Positions 4,395 to 7,101 of a stretch of 7,101 nt of DNA are shown here, piece by piece (within the stretch, counting starts at the first letter, position 1; the number at the start of each line of letters is the position of its first letter). Below the pieces are notes generated by a model. That model was given only the letters and a program-made list of their open reading frames with translations. It was not told where the DNA came from and ran no database searches. Both the position numbers and the translations under genes were made by a program. This DNA comes from Pelobacter sp. UBA5610 (lineage in GTDB: Bacteria > Desulfobacterota > Desulfuromonadia > Desulfuromonadales > Syntrophotaleaceae). Where the stretch lies: positions 1 through 7,101 of the forward strand of contig DIKU01000041.1 in assembly GCA_002424645.1 (NCBI GenBank), written 5' to 3'.

Positions 4395-7085
4395 TCAAAC
4401 TTTTTCCACAGATGCGGCGCAGGACTTGAATTCAGGAATCTTGGCAATGGGATCAAGTACCGGGTTGGTCAAGGCGTTCGCCGGGCCGTCTGCAAAGTGA
4501 AACGGCATGAAAATCACGTTTTCCTTGAGCTTGTCAGTCACTTTTGCCGTGGCCTGAACAGCACCGCGACGCGTCGAAATCCTGAGCTTGCCACCATCGG
4601 CCACGCCGAGTTTTTTCGCGGCTGTCGGGTTGATCTCCACGAAGGATTCAGGGAACAGGTTGTTCAAACCGTCCACTTTTCCGGTCATGGTTTTTGTGTG
4701 GTAGTGGTAAAGGATGCGACCGGTGGTCAGGATAAACGGATAGTCGCTGTCCGGCAGTTCGGCGCTCGGTTTAAATTCCCAGGGCTTGAGCAATCCCAGA
4801 CCACGGGCACACTTGTCCTTGTGCAGGAACTTGGTGCCAGGGTGATCGGTGGTCGGGCAAGGCCATTGCAGGGATTCGTTTTCCAGACGGGCATAGTTGA
4901 TCCCGCCGTAGGAAGGCGTAATGGAAGCAATTTCATCCATGATTTCTGCAGCATTGGCGTAAGTCTTGGAGTAACCGAGCTTCGCCATCATTTCCTGCAG
5001 GATAACCCAGTCTGCTTTGGCCTGACCGGGTACGGGGATAGCTTGGCGCACGCGCTGCACACGACGCTCGGTGTTGGTGAAGGTGCCATCCTTCTCGGCG
5101 AAGGAAGCGGCCGGCAGCACAACATCGGCCAGTTCAGCGGTTTCAGTCAGGAAGATATCCTGCACCACGAGGAAATCGAGAGCCTCGAGGCCAGCCCGGA
5201 CGTGCTTCTGGTCAGGGTCGGAGAGCATGGGGTTTTCACCCATGATGTAAAGGAATTTGATCTCCCCTTTGCCGGCCATCGGAATGATTTCGGTGACCGT
5301 ATGACCGGGTTCGGTGGAAAGCTTGACGCCCCAGGCTTTTTCGAACTTGGCCACCGCCTCGGGGTTGGCGACTTTCTGATAACCGGTAAAATCACCCGGC
5401 AGACAGCCCATATCGCAGGCGCCCTGCACGTTGTTCTGCCCGCGCAGCGGATTGACCCCGGAAGATTCCTTGCCGATATGGCCGCACAACAGGGCCAGGT
5501 TGGACGTACCCATGACACCGCTGGTACCGGTACTGTGCTGGGTTACGCCCATGGAGTAGAAAATGGACGCGGCCTTGGCATTGGCATAGAGACGCGCTGC
5601 AACCCGGATGTCCTCTGCGTTGATGCCGCAGATTTCCGCCACTCTTTCCGGAGTGTATTCCTTGATGACCGTGGCCAATTCTTCGTAGTTTTCGCAGCGT
5701 TCCTTGATGAAGGCTTCGTCCTGCAGACCTTCCTCAAGGATGACATTCATCATGCCGTTATACAGGGCAACGTTGGTACCCGGCGTGATCTGCATGAAAA
5801 CATCGGCCTGCTTGACCAAATCGATGCGGCGCGGTTCGGCGACGATCAATTTGGCCCCGTTGGCCACGGCACGGCGAATTTTGGAGCCGATGACCGGATG
5901 GGTTTCGGTGGTATTGGAACCGGTGACAAAGATGACATCCGAATTCACAATTTCGCTGATACTGTTGGTCATGGCGCCACTGCCAAGAGTGGTCGCCAAA
6001 CCGGCAACGGTAGAGGCATGGCATAACCGCGCACAATGATCGATGTTGTTGGTGCCGAAAACGGCACGGACCATCTTCATGAACAGATAGTTTTCTTCAT
6101 TGGTGACACGTGCGGAAGCCAGACCTGCCAGTGCGTCGGTGCCGAATTTGCTTTTGGTGTCGTTCAGTTTGCTGGCGATAAGTTCGTAGGCTTCATCCCA
6201 ACTGGCCGGCACAAGCTTTCCGTCTTTCTTAATCAACGGGGTCTTCAGGCGGTCGGGGTGGTTGATAAAGTTGTAACCGAACTTACCCTTGACGCACAGC
6301 AGACCTTCGTTGGCCGCGCCATTTGAAGGCTCGACGCCAACCACCTTGTTATTTTTGACCAACAGGTTCATCTCGCAGCCAACGCCGCAATAGGAACAGG
6401 TGGTTTTAACCCGATCAATTTCCCAGAAACGGAATTTCTCCTTGCTCTTAGGCTGGAGAGCGCCTGTAGGGCAAGCCGAAACGCAGTTACCACAGGAAAC
6501 GCAAATCGAATCGGTCATCTTCTTGTCAAAAGGCGCAACCGGATGCGTGGTGAAACCGCGGTTACCAAAGCCGATGGCGTCGGTCTGCTGGTAGTTGGAG
6601 CAGATCTGAACGCAACGCCGGCAGGCTACGCATTTGTTAAGATCCCGCACGTAAAATTCGTTGCTGTCGTCCAGGGGGAAATCATTGCGCATACCGGGAA
6701 AATCGGTCTGTTCAATATCGTAGCGGTAACACAGATCCTGCAAGGAGCAATTACCGGCCTGTCCGCAGGTCAAGCAATCGAGGGGATGATCGGACAGCAT
6801 CAGGTTGATGACGGTTTTGCGCGCTTGGACGACCCGAGGGCTTTCGGTAAGGATCACCATGCCTTCCATGACCGATGTGGCGCACGCAGGTGCCAGGTTG
6901 CGGCGTTTTTCAATTTCGACAACGCAGACACGGCAGGCGGCAGCCTGCTGATTAAACTGCTTTTCCATATCAAGATGGCAGAGCGTAGGGATATCGATTC
7001 CAAGCGTTTTGGCTGCAGCAAGGATCGTACTGCCCGCCGGTACTTGGATAGCCTGCCCATCGATTGTTAAATTAACCATAGACAT
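4395..7085 (-). CDS. fdhA: Formate dehydrogenase catalytic subunit, NuoG-type N terminus, Cys form
   Basis: This 896-residue cytoplasmic subunit interconverts formate and CO2 at a Mo- or W-bisMGD centre. In order: a 2Fe-2S ferredoxin domain (Cys36, 51, 54, 68), a NuoG-like His-Cys 4Fe-4S site (His100, Cys104, 107, 113), two 4Fe-4S sites (Cys152, 155, 158, 162 and Cys195, 198, 201, 205), the molybdopterin-oxidoreductase 4Fe-4S site (Cys230, 233, 237, 264), the active-site segment RLCHAST with Cys355-His356, the MGVTQH motif (512-517) and a C-terminal dinucleotide-binding domain from about 778. Codon 355 is TGC, so the ligand is cysteine and not selenocysteine. There is no Tat signal. The chain of Fe-S sites implies electron exchange with a soluble NuoE/NuoF-like diaphorase or similar partner, expected just upstream beyond the right edge. 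AAAGGAG 9 bases before the ATG at 7085 supports this start over Met3. The gene symbol is used in the general sense; fdsA-like naming is equally possible. Confidence 0.95.
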   Translation of the reverse strand: MSMVNLTIDGQAIQVPAGSTILAAAKTLGIDIPTLCHLDMEKQFNQQAAACRVCVVEIEKRRNLAPACATSVMEGMVILTESPRVVQARKTVINLMLSDHPLDCLTCGQAGNCSLQDLCYRYDIEQTDFPGMRNDFPLDDSNEFYVRDLNKCVACRRCVQICSNYQQTDAIGFGNRGFTTHPVAPFDKKMTDSICVSCGNCVSACPTGALQPKSKEKFRFWEIDRVKTTCSYCGVGCEMNLLVKNNKVVGVEPSNGAANEGLLCVKGKFGYNFINHPDRLKTPLIKKDGKLVPASWDEAYELIASKLNDTKSKFGTDALAGLASARVTNEENYLFMKMVRAVFGTNNIDHCARLCHASTVAGLATTLGSGAMTNSISEIVNSDVIFVTGSNTTETHPVIGSKIRRAVANGAKLIVAEPRRIDLVKQADVFMQITPGTNVALYNGMMNVILEEGLQDEAFIKERCENYEELATVIKEYTPERVAEICGINAEDIRVAARLYANAKAASIFYSMGVTQHSTGTSGVMGTSNLALLCGHIGKESSGVNPLRGQNNVQGACDMGCLPGDFTGYQKVANPEAVAKFEKAWGVKLSTEPGHTVTEIIPMAGKGEIKFLYIMGENPMLSDPDQKHVRAGLEALDFLVVQDIFLTETAELADVVLPAASFAEKDGTFTNTERRVQRVRQAIPVPGQAKADWVILQEMMAKLGYSKTYANAAEIMDEIASITPSYGGINYARLENESLQWPCPTTDHPGTKFLHKDKCARGLGLLKPWEFKPSAELPDSDYPFILTTGRILYHYHTKTMTGKVDGLNNLFPESFVEINPTAAKKLGVADGGKLRISTRRGAVQATAKVTDKLKENVIFMPFHFADGPANALTNPVLDPIAKIPEFKSCAASVEKV

Positions 7086-7094
7086 CTGGAATGT

Positions 7095-7101
7095 CTCCTT
7101 T
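7095..7101 (-). promoter_or_regulatory. Ribosome binding site of the formate dehydrogenase gene
   Basis: On the minus strand AAAGGAG lies 9 bases ahead of the ATG at 7085 and 15 ahead of the second in-frame ATG (codon 3), which favours the first. The window ends here, so the promoter and any upstream cotranscribed subunit genes are not visible. Confidence 0.8.

Noticed and set aside
4497..6026. A 509-codon open frame on the plus strand, antisense to the formate dehydrogenase gene
   Set aside because: The minus-strand frame has unbroken family motifs over the same bases. The antisense protein has no recognisable motif, no good ribosome site and the His/Gly/Arg-rich composition of a shadow frame.
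6018..6026. Possible selenocysteine codon at the formate dehydrogenase active site
   Set aside because: The active-site codon reads TGC (Cys355) on the minus strand, not TGA, and the frame has no internal stop.

Overview
The window looks like a chromosomal piece from an anaerobic, formate-metabolising bacterium. Gene content and protein style suggest a deltaproteobacterium of the Desulfuromonadales/Pelobacter-Syntrophotalea kind, but this is an impression from family resemblance and was not tested by a search. All seven genes I can support lie on the minus strand, so transcription runs from the right edge to the left edge. No rRNA, tRNA, CRISPR array, insertion sequence or phage gene was seen.

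Right half (about 7085 down to 2933): a large NuoG-type formate dehydrogenase catalytic subunit (896 aa, Cys form, with five Fe-S sites before the Mo/W-bisMGD domains) is followed by a 12-helix major facilitator of the oxalate/formate antiporter (OFA) family. The short gap between them can fold into a GC-rich hairpin beside a G-rich run. A strong intrinsic terminator closes this unit.

Middle (2872 to 1432): the two maturation genes fdhD and mobA sit 37 bp apart as a second unit. MobA would make the guanine dinucleotide form of the cofactor, FdhD would act in sulfur transfer to it, FdhA would use it, and the OFA carrier could move formate or a related anion. The FdhD is odd: both cysteines of the family's CGxCGK loop are glycine.

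Left third (1431 to 1): sparse, AT-richer DNA with short genes. A 92-aa protein of unknown function comes first, then an 80-aa Ala/Glu/Pro-rich predicted lipoprotein with its own likely promoter, a 15-bp palindrome in the leader and a strong terminator. At the left edge is the 5' end of a gene whose first 64 residues look like a SPASM/radical-SAM-type cysteine module. In front of it are two GntR/FadR-like operator sequences 31 bp apart.

I see a coherent formate dehydrogenase locus rather than an obviously new system. The points most worth a second look are the cysteine-less FdhD loop, the paired GntR-like operators upstream of the edge gene, and the unrecognised 92-aa protein.
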